A DNA stretch of 64,000 nucleotides from Pseudomonas sp. RIT-PI-S (GCF_025642975.1 NZ_JANZKJ010000010.1:62001-126000), one strand, 5' to 3'. Counted from the stretch's first letter, positions 20,226 through 30,025 are shown. Notes: a model not told the origin generated them from the sequence alone. Program-made: numbers and translations.

Positions 20226-21173
20226 GTGAACCAGCCTACGCCAGCCGTGCGTACCTTCCAAGACTTGATTCTGGCCCTGCAACAGTACTGGGCCGAGCAA
20301 GGTTGCGTGGTGCTTCAGCCTTACGATATGGAAGTGGGCGCGGGCACCTTTCACACCGCGACCTTCCTTCGCGCGGTAGGGCCGGAGAACTGGAACGCCG
20401 CCTATGTGCAGCCCAGCCGCCGCCCAGCCGATGGCCGTTATGGCGAAAACCCCAACCGCCTGCAGCACTATTACCAGTTCCAGGTGGTGCTCAAGCCCAA
20501 CCCAGAAAACTTCCAGGAGCTGTACCTGGGTTCGCTGCGCCACATCGGCCTGGACCCGACCGTACACGACATCCGCTTCGTCGAGGACAACTGGGAATCG
20601 CCGACCCTCGGTGCCTGGGGCCTGGGCTGGGAAGTGTGGCTCAACGGCATGGAGGTGACGCAGTTCACCTACTTCCAGCAGGTTGGCGGGATCGAGTGCT
20701 ACCCGGTCACTGGCGAGATCACCTATGGCCTGGAACGCCTGGCGATGTACCTGCAGGGCGTGGACTCGGTCTATGACCTGGTATGGACCGACGGCCCGTT
20801 CGGCAAGGTGACCTATGGCGACGTGTTCCATCAGAACGAGGTGGAGCAGTCGACCTATAACTTCGAGCATGCCAACGTCGAGAAGCTGTTCGAACTGTTC
20901 GACTTCTACGAAAGCGAAGCCAACCGCCTGATCGAATTGCAACTGCCGCTGCCGACCTACGAAATGGTGTTGAAAGCATCGCACACCTTCAACCTGCTGG
21001 ATGCGCGCCGGGCCATCTCGGTCACCGAGCGCCAGCGCTACATCCTGCGCGTGCGCACCCTGGCCCGCGCCGTGGCGCAGAGCTACCTGCATGCCCGGGC
21101 ACGCCTGGGCTTCCCGATGGCGACCCCCGAAGTGCGAGATGAAGTGTTGGCTAAGCTGGAGGCTGCACAATGA
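20226..21173 (+). CDS. glyQ: Glycyl-tRNA synthetase alpha subunit
   Basis: GlyQ (315 residues) is the catalytic subunit of the alpha2-beta2 bacterial glycyl-tRNA synthetase. The sequence [18 protein letters not shown] opens the protein, and conserved class II core motifs include [12 protein letters not shown] and [18 protein letters not shown] chose the GTG at 20226 (preceded by AGGTGA), which gives the family-standard N-terminus and length; a longer in-frame ATG upstream would add unrelated residues. A -10-like TATACT at 20180-20185 may belong to its promoter. The stop overlaps the glyS start. Confidence 0.97.
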   Translation: MNQPTPAVRTFQDLILALQQYWAEQGCVVLQPYDMEVGAGTFHTATFLRAVGPENWNAAYVQPSRRPADGRYGENPNRLQHYYQFQVVLKPNPENFQELYLGSLRHIGLDPTVHDIRFVEDNWESPTLGAWGLGWEVWLNGMEVTQFTYFQQVGGIECYPVTGEITYGLERLAMYLQGVDSVYDLVWTDGPFGKVTYGDVFHQNEVEQSTYNFEHANVEKLFELFDFYESEANRLIELQLPLPTYEMVLKASHTFNLLDARRAISVTERQRYILRVRTLARAVAQSYLHARARLGFPMATPEVRDEVLAKLEAAQ

Positions 21174-23224
21174 GTGCGCAAGATTTTCTGGTTGAACTTG
21201 GAACCGAGGAATTGCCACCCAAGGCCCTCGCCACGTTGGGCGAAGCGTTTCTTGCCGGCATCCAGAAGGGCCTGCAAAGCGCTGGCCTGAATTACACCGC
21301 CAGCCGCTACTACGCCGCGCCGCGGCGCCTGGCCGTGCAGATCACTGGCCTCGAAACCCAGCAGGCAGATCGCAGCGTCAACCTGGATGGTCCCCCACGC
21401 CAGGCCGCTTTCGATGCAGAGGGCAATCCCACCCAGGCCGCCCTGGGCTTCGCGCGCAAATGCGGCGTGGACATCAGCGAGATCGACCAGAGTGGGCAAA
21501 AACTGCGCTATAGCCAGACCATCACCGGCAAGCCGACCCTGAGCCTGCTGCCGACCATCGTCGAGGATTCGCTCAATGACCTGCCCATCCCCAAGCGCAT
21601 GCGCTGGGGTGTGCGCAAGGATGAGTTCGTGCGGCCTACCCAATGGCTGGTGATGCTGTTCGGCGACCAGGTAGTGGATTGCACCCTGCTTGCGCAACGC
21701 GCCGGTCGCGAATCCCGTGGCCACCGTTTCCATCACCCTGAAGCTGTGCGGATCAGCTCGCCGGCTACCTACGCTGATGACCTGCGCAAGGCTTATGTGC
21801 TGGCGGACTTCGCCGAACGGCGAGAGATCATCAGCAAGCGCGTGGCCGAGCTGGCCTTGCAGCAGGAAGGCCGTGCGATCGTGCCACCGGCGCTGCTGGA
21901 CGAGGTTTCCGCGCTGGTTGAGTGGCCAGTGCCGCTGGTGTGTTCCTTCGAGGAGCGCTTCCTGCAAGTGCCGCAGGAAGCACTGATCACCACCATGCAG
22001 GACAACCAGAAATACTTCTGCCTGCTCGACGCCGAAGGCAAGCTGTTGCCGCGCTTCATCACTGTGGCGAACATCGAGAGCCGCGACCCGAAGCAGATTA
22101 TCGAAGGCAACGAGAAAGTGGTGCGCCCGCGCCTGACCGATGCCGAGTTTTTCTTTAACCAGGACAAGAAACAGCCCCTGGAAAGCTTCAACGCACGCCT
22201 GCAGAACGTAGTGTTCCAGGCCCAGCTCGGCAGCGTGTACGACAAGGCCGTACGGGTTTCCAAGCTGGCCGCGTTCATCGCGCCGCGCATTGGTGGCGAC
22301 GCAGGTCACGCTGGCCGTGCCGGCTTGCTGAGCAAATGCGACCTGGCCACCGAGATGGTCGGCGAATTCCCTGAGATGCAAGGGGTCGCCGGCTATTACT
22401 ACGCGCTCAACGACGGTGAGCCCGCCGACATCGCCCAGGCCCTGAACGAGCAGTACATGCCTCGTGGCGCCGGCGCCGAATTGCCGCAAACGCTGACCGG
22501 CGCCGCTGTGGCCATTGCCGACAAGCTCGACACCCTGACCGGGATCTTCGGCATCGGCATGCTGCCCACCGGCAGCAAGGACCCCTACGCCCTGCGCCGC
22601 GCGGCATTGGGCGTGCTGCGTATCCTGATCGACAAGCAGCTTGACCTGGACCTGGCCGAAACCGTGCAGTTCGCCGTCGCGCTCTATGGCGCCAAGGTGG
22701 ATTCGGCTGCATTGGCCGAGCAAGTGCTCGAATTCATCTTCGATCGCCTGCGCGCCCGATATGAAGACGAAGGTGTGGAAGTGGCCAGCTACCTGGCCGT
22801 GCGTGCGCTCAAGCCCGGGTCTGCACTGGACTTCGATCAGCGTGTTCAGGCCGTGCAGGCCTTCCGCCGCCTACCCGAAGCCGAAGCCCTTGCCGCCGTG
22901 AACAAGCGGGTGTCGAACCTGCTGGGCAAGGCCGAGGGCGCCGTGGCTCACAGCGTGGAGCCTAAATACTTCGACAACGCCCATGAGTTCTCGCTGTACT
23001 CGGCCATCCAGCAAGCCGATCACGCCGTTGCACCCATGGCGCAGGCCCGTCAGTACAGCGAAGCGCTGACCCGCCTGGCGGCGCTGCGCGAGCCCGTGGA
23101 CGCGTTCTTCGAGGCCGTGATGGTCAACGCCGAGGACGCCAGCGTACGGGCGAACCGGTATGCCTTGCTGGCGCGACTGCGGGGGTTGTTCCTGGGTGTG
23201 GCCGACATCTCGTTGCTAGGTTAA
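21170..23224 (+). CDS. glyS: Glycyl-tRNA synthetase beta subunit
   Basis: GlyS (684 residues) binds tRNA-Gly and completes the tetrameric synthetase with GlyQ. Family features include the N-terminal [15 protein letters not shown], the HD-like region [13 protein letters not shown], and the C-terminal anticodon-binding domain (about residues 570-684). It is coupled to glyQ by an ATGA overlap, which helps equal production of the two subunits. The gene ends 3 bases before the gmhB start. Confidence 0.98.
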   Translation: MSAQDFLVELGTEELPPKALATLGEAFLAGIQKGLQSAGLNYTASRYYAAPRRLAVQITGLETQQADRSVNLDGPPRQAAFDAEGNPTQAALGFARKCGVDISEIDQSGQKLRYSQTITGKPTLSLLPTIVEDSLNDLPIPKRMRWGVRKDEFVRPTQWLVMLFGDQVVDCTLLAQRAGRESRGHRFHHPEAVRISSPATYADDLRKAYVLADFAERREIISKRVAELALQQEGRAIVPPALLDEVSALVEWPVPLVCSFEERFLQVPQEALITTMQDNQKYFCLLDAEGKLLPRFITVANIESRDPKQIIEGNEKVVRPRLTDAEFFFNQDKKQPLESFNARLQNVVFQAQLGSVYDKAVRVSKLAAFIAPRIGGDAGHAGRAGLLSKCDLATEMVGEFPEMQGVAGYYYALNDGEPADIAQALNEQYMPRGAGAELPQTLTGAAVAIADKLDTLTGIFGIGMLPTGSKDPYALRRAALGVLRILIDKQLDLDLAETVQFAVALYGAKVDSAALAEQVLEFIFDRLRARYEDEGVEVASYLAVRALKPGSALDFDQRVQAVQAFRRLPEAEALAAVNKRVSNLLGKAEGAVAHSVEPKYFDNAHEFSLYSAIQQADHAVAPMAQARQYSEALTRLAALREPVDAFFEAVMVNAEDASVRANRYALLARLRGLFLGVADISLLG

Positions 23225-23227
23225 GCC

Positions 23228-23773
23228 GTGAAGCTGATCATCCTCGACCGGGACGGGGTCATCAATCAGGACTCCGATGCCTACATCAAGACGGTTGAAG
23301 AATGGATACCCATCCCCGGCTCGATCGAGGCGATCGCCCGGTTGAGCCAGGCTGGCTGGACGGTGGCCGTCGCGACCAACCAATCTGGCATTGCCCGGGG
23401 CTATTATTCGCTGGCCACCTTGGACGCCATGCACGCTCGCTTGCGCGAGCGGGTAGCCGAGGAGGGTGGCGAAGTTGGGTTGATTGTTTATTGCCCGCAC
23501 GGCCCGGACGAAGGCTGCGACTGTCGCAAGCCAAAGGCCGGCATGCTACACACGATTGCCCGGCACTACGGGGTCGCGCTGCCCGGCCTATGGTTTGTGG
23601 GTGACAGCCGCAGCGACCTCGCCGCCGCCGTAACCGTGAATGCGCAGCCCATACTGGTTAAAACCGGCAAAGGCACACAAACCGCTGTTGGCACGTTACC
23701 ACCCGGTACCTTGCAGTTCGATGACCTAGCCGCGGTGGCCAGGGCGCTACTTAACTCAAACACCGCCCCCTGA
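23228..23773 (+). CDS. gmhB: D-glycero-beta-D-manno-heptose-1,7-bisphosphate 7-phosphatase
   Basis: GmhB (181 residues) removes the 7-phosphate from heptose bisphosphate in ADP-heptose synthesis for the LPS inner core. It is a HAD phosphatase with the catalytic motif DRDGVIN (nucleophile D7, acid D9). A zinc-binding loop CPHGPDEGCDCRKPK holds the Cys/His ligands typical of GmhB, and motif IV is GDSRSDL. The start codon is GTG at 23228, 3 bases after glyS. Confidence 0.95.
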   Translation: MKLIILDRDGVINQDSDAYIKTVEEWIPIPGSIEAIARLSQAGWTVAVATNQSGIARGYYSLATLDAMHARLRERVAEEGGEVGLIVYCPHGPDEGCDCRKPKAGMLHTIARHYGVALPGLWFVGDSRSDLAAAVTVNAQPILVKTGKGTQTAVGTLPPGTLQFDDLAAVARALLNSNTAP

Positions 23774-23838
23774 ACCTGGCGCCGGCCTGGGGCGAATGTC
23801 ACTTTTCTACGGGGCCGGCCCCGCACGGTAACCACTAC

Positions 23839-24609
23839 ATGTCCCCACTGTTGGCCATCAGAATCACAGTCTTTTACGTGTTGCTGGCCTTGAGTGCGCT
23901 GATCTGGTGCACATTGGGCTTCTTCGTTTGCCCGTTTCTCAAGTTTCCCGCTCGCTATCGCTTTATCAATGTGTACTGGTGCCGCTTCGCACTGCTGTTG
24001 ACGCGGATATTCCTCGGCATTCAGGTCCGGGTGACTGGCGCGGAAAACATCCCAGCCACGCCCTGCGTGATCCTCTCCAACCACCAGAGCACCTGGGAGA
24101 CGTTCTTTCTCTCAGCCTACTTTCAGCCGCTGAGCCAAGTACTGAAGAAGGAACTGTTATACGTACCATTTTTCGGCTGGGCCATGGCCATGCTCCGCCC
24201 CATAGCCATCAACCGGGACAATCCCAAGGAAGCCCTGCGCCAGGTCGCTAGCAAAGGCGATGTGCTGTTGAAAGACGGCGTGTGGGTATTGATCTTCCCG
24301 GAAGGTACGCGAGTGCCTTATGGCAGCATTGGGAAATTCACCCGCAGCGGGGCCGCGCTAGCGGTCAATGCCGGCTTGCCGGTTCTGCCGATCGCTCATA
24401 ACGCCGGGAAATTCTGGCCGAAGGAAGGCTGGGGCAAGCGTCCCGGGGTAATCGATGTGATGATCGGAGCTCCTCTGTTCGCTGAAGGGAGCGGCCCGCG
24501 GGCAACTGCCGAGCTCAATGATCGCGCTGCGGCATGGATTACCGATGCTCAACGCCGCATGGGAGCATTAGTGGACCCCGTGCCAGTGAACACCGGCAAC
24601 CCGATCTAA
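23839..24609 (+). CDS. plsC: 1-acyl-sn-glycerol-3-phosphate acyltransferase (PlsC family)
   Basis: The 256-residue membrane enzyme should acylate lysophosphatidic acid to phosphatidic acid. An N-terminal hydrophobic segment (about 8-32) is followed by the catalytic block NHQSTWE (residues 81-87) and the substrate motif FPEGTR (153-158). The catalytic block reads HX4E rather than the textbook HX4D, although H82 is intact; the acid is conservative and may be normal for this clade. The gene follows gmhB by 65 bases. P. aeruginosa has a related gene (PA0005) next to gyrB, whereas here an extra 6.5 kb intervenes. Confidence 0.93.
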   Translation: MSPLLAIRITVFYVLLALSALIWCTLGFFVCPFLKFPARYRFINVYWCRFALLLTRIFLGIQVRVTGAENIPATPCVILSNHQSTWETFFLSAYFQPLSQVLKKELLYVPFFGWAMAMLRPIAINRDNPKEALRQVASKGDVLLKDGVWVLIFPEGTRVPYGSIGKFTRSGAALAVNAGLPVLPIAHNAGKFWPKEGWGKRPGVIDVMIGAPLFAEGSGPRATAELNDRAAAWITDAQRRMGALVDPVPVNTGNPI

Positions 24610-24626
24610 TTTGTGGATAACTTGTG

Positions 24627-24659
24627 AGCAGTTTTTCCAGAGATTTCCGGAAAACTGCT
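24627..24659. terminator. Hairpin after plsC
   Basis: An 11-bp imperfect stem (AGCAGTTTT with AAAACTGCT, extended by T-G and C-G pairs) sits 18 bases after the plsC stop. The run of Ts is inside the stem, so it could work on either strand. A perfect DnaA 9-mer lies just before it at 24612-24620. Confidence 0.5.
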
Positions 24660-24751
24660 ACAAGCCATTGAATTTTATGGATAATTATCATCCATGTTCC
24701 CGCGCCAAAAACGTGCATAACTTTTTGCCCGTTCCTGGGACCGGGCGCAAG

Positions 24752-24771
24752 TAGCGGGCAAAGCCCGCGAA
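24752..24771. repeat. REP-like hairpin after the MFS gene
   Basis: The core GCGGGC-AAA-GCCCGC (24754-24768), flanked by GAACC, reads on the minus strand as TTCGCGGGC with its inverted partner. This is the typical stem of Pseudomonas REP elements. It lies 9 bases after the stop of the minus-strand MFS gene and could end or protect that transcript. Confidence 0.5.
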
Positions 24772-24779
24772 CCTGTGGC

Positions 24780-26402
24780 TTAGGCGTTATCCAGATCCAC
24801 GTGCCGGGTTTCCTTCAGGCACAGCGTCCCTACTACCAAGCTGATTGCGGTCACAGCAATTGGGTACCAGAGCCCGTAGTAGATATCCCCCGTGTACACC
24901 ACCAGCGCGAACGAAACTGTCGGTAAGAAGCCGCCAAACCAGCCATTGCCGATGTGATATGGCAAAGACATGGACGTGTAGCGGATGCGTGTGGGGAACA
25001 GTTCTACCATCACTGCCGCGAGGGGCCCGTAGGTCATGGTGGCGATCAGGATCAGCGCAACGATAATCCCCACCACCATTGGTTGGTTGACCTGCGCCGG
25101 CTCGGCTTTGGTCGGATAGCCCGCTGCGGTGATCGCACCCCGCAAGGCCGTTTCGTCATAGCCTTCCAAGCGGGTTTGGCCGACCGTTACCGCTACGGTA
25201 CTGCCCGCCGCGGCGTTCTCAGAGGTGTAGGGCACGCCAGCCTTGACCAGCAGTGTCTTGATCTTGTCGCAGGGGCTATCGAAGCGGGCCTTGCCGACAG
25301 GGTCGAACTGGAATGTGCAGGTGGCCGGGTCCGCCATCACTACCACTGGCGTTTGGCGGCTGGCCTGGTCGATCTGAGGGTTAGCGTAATGGCTTAGCGC
25401 TTTGAACAGCGGGAAGTACAACACGGTCGCAAGCAACAAACCTAGCATCAGGATCGGCTTGCGCCCCACCCGGTCGGATAGCCAGCCAAAGAACACGAAG
25501 AAGGGCGCACCGATGATCACACTGATGATCATCAGGTTAGTGGCTTGGGCGGGGTCCAGCTTCAGCATCTGGGTAAGGAAAAACATCACATAGAACTGGG
25601 CGGTATAGAACGTCACGGCCTGCCCGGCGTTGATGCTGAACAACGCGGTCAACACGATCTTCAGGTTTGGCCAAGCGCCAAACGATTCGCGGATGGGCGC
25701 CTTGCTCGCCTTGCCTTCGGCTTTCATTTTCACGAACGCTGGGGATTCGTGCAGGCTGAGGCGAATCCAGGTAGAAATGCCCAGCAGGATGATCGATAGC
25801 AGGAACGGCAGGCGCCACCCCCAAGTTTCGAACTGGTCCCCTGAGAAGTATCGGCACGCGGCTACCACGATCAGCGACAGCAGCAGGCCCAGGGTGGCGG
25901 TGGATTGAATCCAGCCGGTGTGGTGCCCGCGGCGATTGGCCGGGGCGTGCTCGGCCACATAGGTTGCAGCGCCGCCGTACTCGCCGCCCAATGCCAGCCC
26001 CTGGAGCATACGCAGCACGATGAGGATGACCGGCGCCGCCAGGCCGATGCTGGCATAGGTCGGCAGTAACCCAACGGCGAACGTCGACAGCCCCATCAAC
26101 ACGATGGTCACCAGGAAGGTGTATTTACGGCCGATCATGTCGCCTAGGCGGCCGAACACCAACGCCCCGAACGGCCGCACCAGGAACCCGGCAGCAAATG
26201 CCATAAGCGCGAAGATGAACGCGGTGGTGTCGTTAACCCCGGCAAAGAACTGCTTGCTGATGACGGCTGCCAAAGCGCCGTAAAGGAAAAAGTCATACCA
26301 CTCGAATACCGTACCTAACGAGGACGCAAAGATGATCTTGCGTTCTTCCCTGGCGGCATTGGGCGCCGCCTGGGCGGCCTGGGGTTGTATGTAGTCCGTC
26401 AT
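24780..26402 (-). CDS. MFS transporter, metabolite:H+ symporter (MHS) family
   Basis: The 540-residue protein is a major facilitator of the MHS type, related to ProP, ShiA and KgtP. Family motifs are GTVFEWYDFFLYG at TM1, the A-loop GRLGDMIGRK between TM2 and TM3, and RMLQGLALGGEYGGAA in TM4-5. A second GWLSDRVGRK lies between TM8 and TM9. An unusual hydrophilic insert of about 100 residues (roughly 345-450), with two cysteines, separates TM9-10 from the last helices. I chose the ATG at 26402 (MTDYIQ), preceded by AGGACAGGACC. It lies downstream of the GMC oxidoreductase, whose substrate it may import. Confidence 0.9.
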   Translation of the reverse strand: MTDYIQPQAAQAAPNAAREERKIIFASSLGTVFEWYDFFLYGALAAVISKQFFAGVNDTTAFIFALMAFAAGFLVRPFGALVFGRLGDMIGRKYTFLVTIVLMGLSTFAVGLLPTYASIGLAAPVILIVLRMLQGLALGGEYGGAATYVAEHAPANRRGHHTGWIQSTATLGLLLSLIVVAACRYFSGDQFETWGWRLPFLLSIILLGISTWIRLSLHESPAFVKMKAEGKASKAPIRESFGAWPNLKIVLTALFSINAGQAVTFYTAQFYVMFFLTQMLKLDPAQATNLMIISVIIGAPFFVFFGWLSDRVGRKPILMLGLLLATVLYFPLFKALSHYANPQIDQASRQTPVVVMADPATCTFQFDPVGKARFDSPCDKIKTLLVKAGVPYTSENAAAGSTVAVTVGQTRLEGYDETALRGAITAAGYPTKAEPAQVNQPMVVGIIVALILIATMTYGPLAAVMVELFPTRIRYTSMSLPYHIGNGWFGGFLPTVSFALVVYTGDIYYGLWYPIAVTAISLVVGTLCLKETRHVDLDNA

Positions 26403-26456
26403 TGGTCCTGTCCTCGGCCCAGAGGGCACAGTGATTGTTCTTTTTGTTCCACTGTC

Positions 26457-26480
26457 CGCCTGGGCAGACTGCCCCAGGCG
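26457..26480. other. Strong hairpin between the GMC and MFS genes
   Basis: An 8-bp perfect stem (CGCCTGGG / CCCAGGCG), with further internal pairing, lies in the 135-base gap between the two minus-strand genes. No T-run follows on the minus strand, so it may be a partial terminator or an mRNA processing or stability element that sets different levels for the two proteins. Confidence 0.45.
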
Positions 26481-26537
26481 CTTTTACATCGCTAAATCAT
26501 GGTACCTACATCGAGTTACCCACAAATAAACCAGCGA

Positions 26538-28196
26538 TCAATGTTCCACGACGGGCTCGCGCTCAATGCGCACCGGGCCTTTTATATCGCCTCCTTCGGG
26601 ATGAAGGATCAACTGCGCTGCCTTCTCGGCGATCATCAGGGTAGGGGAGCAAGTATTACCTGACACGATGGCCGGCATGATCGATGCGTCGGCTACGCGC
26701 AAACCCTCGACCCCTTTCACACGCAGGCAAGGGTCGACCACCGCACCTGAGTCGGTGCCCATGCGGCAGCTGCCGACCGGATGAAATATAGTCGTTCCAA
26801 TGGTTCCCGCCGCTTCTTGCAAGGACTCTTCTGACTGCAGAGCAGCGCCTGGCAAATATTCCACCGGCCGGTAGCGTTGAAGCGCCGGCGCCTCGACTAT
26901 CTTCCGGGTCATGCGAATCGCTGCCGCGGCAACACGCCGGTCCTCGGGGTGGCTAAGGTAGTTCGGGTCGATTAGCGGGGCCTGGTCCAATGCTTGGGAT
27001 GTTATTTCCACACATCCACGGCTCTTGGGGCGCAAATTGCAGACCGAGGCGGTAAAAGCCGCAAACCGGTGCAAGGGTTCGCCAAAGCGATCCAGCGACA
27101 GCGGCTGCACATGGTATTGCAGGTTGGCGCTTGGCTGGCTGGGGTCCGAGCGAACAAAGGCGCCGAGCTGGCTGGGCGCCATCGCCAATGGGCCGCTGCG
27201 GTCATACATGTAGCGGAGCCCCATGCCACATTTGCCCCACAGGCTATTGGCAACCTGGTTAAGGGTGCGCACGTTGGTCACCTGGTATATGAGCCTGAGC
27301 TGGAGATGGTCCTGAAGGTTCGCCCCCACACCGGGCGCATCTACCCGCACGGGGATGCCTAGCCTGTTCAGCAGCGCCCGCGGGCCTATCCCAGAGCGCT
27401 GCAAAATCGTGGGAGAGCCAATGGCTCCGGCGCTGAGGATTACCTCGCGGCGGGCTTCGAACGTGCGACGGCTGCCGAGCCAGTCCGCGCTCACCCCGCA
27501 GGCGCGATTGTTCTCGAACATCACCTGGTCTACCGCGACCTTGGTGAGCACCGTGAGATTAGGTCGCTTGAGCACTGGCCTCAGAAAAGCCTTCGCTGAG
27601 TTCCAACGGACCCCAGCGCGCTGGTTGACCTGAAAGTATCCACAACCCTCGTTGTCGCCTCGATTGAAGTCATCCACAGGCGCGATACCGGCCTGGCCGG
27701 CGGCTTCGCGAAATGCGTCGAGAATGGGCCAGCGGTAGCGCTGCGCTTCCACCCGCCATTCGCCTCCGGCGCCGTGCCATTCATCACCGCCGGCAGCATG
27801 CAGCTCGGTTTTTTTAAACAGCGGCATCACATCCGCCCAGCTCCAACCGGTATTACCTAGCGCCGCCCAATTGTCGTAATCCTGAGCCTGACCGCGCATA
27901 TAAATCATGCCGTTAATGGACGAACAGCCACCAAGCACTTTACCTCTGGGGTAGTTCAGGCTGCGGCCATGCAGCCCTTGCTGGGGCTCGGTCTTAAAAC
28001 ACCAGTCAGTACGAGGGTTGCCGATACAGAACAGATAGCCGACGGGAATGTGTATCCAGGCGTAATTGTCTTCGCCTCCTGCCTCAAGAAGCAGTACGCG
28101 CTGGCTGGGATCAGCCGAAAGCCGATTAGCCAAAAGACACCCCGCCGGACCAGCTCCCACGATGATGTAGTCATAAGGTTCATGGGCGGACGGCAT
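26538..28196 (-). CDS. GMC-family FAD-dependent oxidoreductase (choline dehydrogenase-like)
   Basis: The 552-residue enzyme oxidises an alcohol, with electrons passing to the respiratory chain or oxygen. The FAD-binding motif is GAGPAG at residues 14-19. GMC signature 1 appears in PRGKVLGGCSSINGMIYMRG and signature 2 in GAIGSPTILQRSGIGP. The C-terminal active-site pair is in HPVGSCRMG (His) and VSGNTCSPTLMIAEKAA (Asn). It resembles BetA-type dehydrogenases, but it is not in a bet operon, so the substrate is unknown. It diverges from a LysR regulator and lies upstream of an MFS transporter, suggesting a catabolic module. Confidence 0.92.
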   Translation of the reverse strand: MPSAHEPYDYIIVGAGPAGCLLANRLSADPSQRVLLLEAGGEDNYAWIHIPVGYLFCIGNPRTDWCFKTEPQQGLHGRSLNYPRGKVLGGCSSINGMIYMRGQAQDYDNWAALGNTGWSWADVMPLFKKTELHAAGGDEWHGAGGEWRVEAQRYRWPILDAFREAAGQAGIAPVDDFNRGDNEGCGYFQVNQRAGVRWNSAKAFLRPVLKRPNLTVLTKVAVDQVMFENNRACGVSADWLGSRRTFEARREVILSAGAIGSPTILQRSGIGPRALLNRLGIPVRVDAPGVGANLQDHLQLRLIYQVTNVRTLNQVANSLWGKCGMGLRYMYDRSGPLAMAPSQLGAFVRSDPSQPSANLQYHVQPLSLDRFGEPLHRFAAFTASVCNLRPKSRGCVEITSQALDQAPLIDPNYLSHPEDRRVAAAAIRMTRKIVEAPALQRYRPVEYLPGAALQSEESLQEAAGTIGTTIFHPVGSCRMGTDSGAVVDPCLRVKGVEGLRVADASIMPAIVSGNTCSPTLMIAEKAAQLILHPEGGDIKGPVRIEREPVVEH

Positions 28197-28341
28197 AGCC
28201 TTGGCCTCGCATTTTTATTGTTCTCAGGCTCATGGTATTGATTAAAGCCGCTTTGAAAACGATAGTTTTTGCCCACTGCCTGTGCGTTTTTGCACAGCGG
28301 GAACAGCCTCCTGATTTACAACGATAATTACCGGAGCGGCG

Positions 28342-29229
28342 ATGTTCGACTGGGATGACCTGCGTTTCTTCCTCGAGCTGCAGCGCAGCGGGCGCTTGCT
28401 GACCGCAGCAAAGCGGCTCAATACCACCCACAGCACTGTCGCTCGACATATCGAGCGCATCGAGGGCCACCTTGGCGCCGCATTGTTCGTCCAGCAGGCC
28501 CAAGGCTATGAGCTGACCCCGGCCGGCCAGGCGCTGCTCAAGCATGCAGAAACCATGGAGAATGCCGCGCTACTGGCGCAGGAGGAAGTCAGCCAGAGCA
28601 TTATGCCGTTGGGGAAGATCCGCCTTGGCGCAGCTGAAGGCATTGGGGTTTGTTTTCTCACGCCGCGCATGCCGCTGTTGTTTGCTCGCTATCCAGGCTT
28701 GCAAGTAGAGATGGTGGCGGTGCCGCGCTTCGTCAGCATCCTTAACCGCGAAGCTGAAATCAGCATCCACCTCGAGCGCCCTAATGCTGATGTATTGATC
28801 ACCCGCAAGCTCAGTGACTACCGCCTTGGCCTATATGCGAGCCCTGGCTATTTGGCCACCGCGCCGAAATTGACCCACCGTGATCAGCTAGGCCAGCACC
28901 GTTGGATCGGTTATGTGGACGATCTTTTGTTCAGCCAGGAGTTACTCCTGCTCAATGCGTTCTGCCGGGCCCCGGACGTGGTGTATCGAAGCACCAGTGT
29001 CTTTGCCCAGCAATTAGCTGCCCACGCCGGGCTGGGGATAGCCGTGCTACCTCAATACATGGCCGCCAACGATCCATTGCTACGCCGTGTGCTGCCAGAG
29101 GAAAGCATCCAGCGCACCTACTGGATCAGCACACGCAAAGAGTTGCACAAGTCCGTAAGGCTCCGGGTAGTCTGGGATTTCCTCATGGAGTTGTGCCAAA
29201 GCGAATCTGAAATTTTGCTTGCGCTCTAA
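28342..29229 (+). CDS. LysR-type transcriptional regulator
   Basis: The 295-residue protein has a LysR helix-turn-helix at about residues 3-62 (WDDLRFFLELQRSGRLLTAA, HSTVARHIERIEG) and an effector domain behind it. The DNA-binding domain is of the type seen in regulators that start MFDWDDLRFF. It diverges from the GMC oxidoreductase gene with 145 bases between starts, so it most likely controls that gene and perhaps the transporter. The inducer is unknown. Its 3' flank is AT-rich. Confidence 0.92.
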   Translation: MFDWDDLRFFLELQRSGRLLTAAKRLNTTHSTVARHIERIEGHLGAALFVQQAQGYELTPAGQALLKHAETMENAALLAQEEVSQSIMPLGKIRLGAAEGIGVCFLTPRMPLLFARYPGLQVEMVAVPRFVSILNREAEISIHLERPNADVLITRKLSDYRLGLYASPGYLATAPKLTHRDQLGQHRWIGYVDDLLFSQELLLLNAFCRAPDVVYRSTSVFAQQLAAHAGLGIAVLPQYMAANDPLLRRVLPEESIQRTYWISTRKELHKSVRLRVVWDFLMELCQSESEILLAL

Positions 29230-29417
29230 TATTCTGTACTACTGTACTGGCTTATTATTTTTTAGGCTTATTTTCTGGAAATTTTTACCTCTACACATAT
29301 TACATACCACGTTCCATTTCTGCGCTCTATCAGTAGCGCACCACTGCAATCAAAATGCCATCCTCCCTCAGAGTCACCTGTGGTAGGAGATAAGTTGTGA
29401 CTATCAGGACTCACACC

Positions 29418-29906
29418 ATGCGTAAACTCGACAGGACCGACATTACTATCTTGAACGCGCTTCAGGACAATGCACGCATCACTAATGCTGAACTCGCCCG
29501 CTCGGTAAACCTGTCTCCCACGCCTTGTTTTAATAGAGTGAAGGCCATGGAGGAATTGGGCCTGATCAAGCAGCAGGTCACCTTGCTCGCGCCGGAAATG
29601 CTCGGTCTGCATGTGAACGTGTTTATCCATGTAAGCTTGGAAAAACAAGTGGATGGCGCTTTAGCTCGCTTTGAGGATGCGATCTCCCAACGCCCGGAAG
29701 TCATGGAGTGCTACCTCATGAGCGGGGACGCCGACTACCTTATTCGAGTTTTGGTGCCTGATATTCACGCCCTTGAGCGATTTATCATCAATCACCTCAC
29801 CCGCTTCCCTGGCGTTGCAAATATCCGCTCCAGCTTTGCACTTAAACAGGTCCGCTATAAAACCGCGTTACCGCTGCCACCGAACGGGCTCGTCATCGGC
29901 GAATAG
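29418..29906 (+). CDS. Lrp/AsnC-family transcriptional regulator
   Basis: The 162-residue protein has an N-terminal AsnC-type helix-turn-helix (about 3-60, [39 protein letters not shown]). The C-terminal RAM ligand-binding domain follows (about 65-150, with [17 protein letters not shown] and [17 protein letters not shown]). I chose the ATG at 29418 (MRKLDRTD), which starts exactly at the conserved domain, over an upstream in-frame ATG. Family members sense amino acids and control nearby transport or catabolic genes. The target here could be the unassigned gene at 30026 or a gene elsewhere. Confidence 0.92.
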   Translation: MRKLDRTDITILNALQDNARITNAELARSVNLSPTPCFNRVKAMEELGLIKQQVTLLAPEMLGLHVNVFIHVSLEKQVDGALARFEDAISQRPEVMECYLMSGDADYLIRVLVPDIHALERFIINHLTRFPGVANIRSSFALKQVRYKTALPLPPNGLVIGE

Positions 29907-29947
29907 TCAAAAAGTGAACAGATAAGACGGTTGGTAAGGCAGCGGCG

Positions 29948-29961
29948 CGGAAGCGCTTCCG
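29948..29961. promoter_or_regulatory. 14-bp perfect palindrome upstream of the orphan gene
   Basis: CGGAAGCGCTTCCG is a perfect palindrome in the 119-base gap between the Lrp-type regulator and the gene at 30026, 64 bases before that start. A protein-binding operator is possible, but no known motif is matched. GC-rich palindromes also arise by chance. Confidence 0.35.
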
Positions 29962-30025
29962 GCTCGGTGGTGTTGCAAGCCCCAGGTACAGTCCGCTTTC
30001 CGTATCACTGTGCAAGGACTGCGCA

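Noticed and set aside
21083..22723. 546-codon open frame antisense to glyS
   Set aside because: Mirror frame of glyS; composition rich in His, Gln and Leu as is usual for such shadows.
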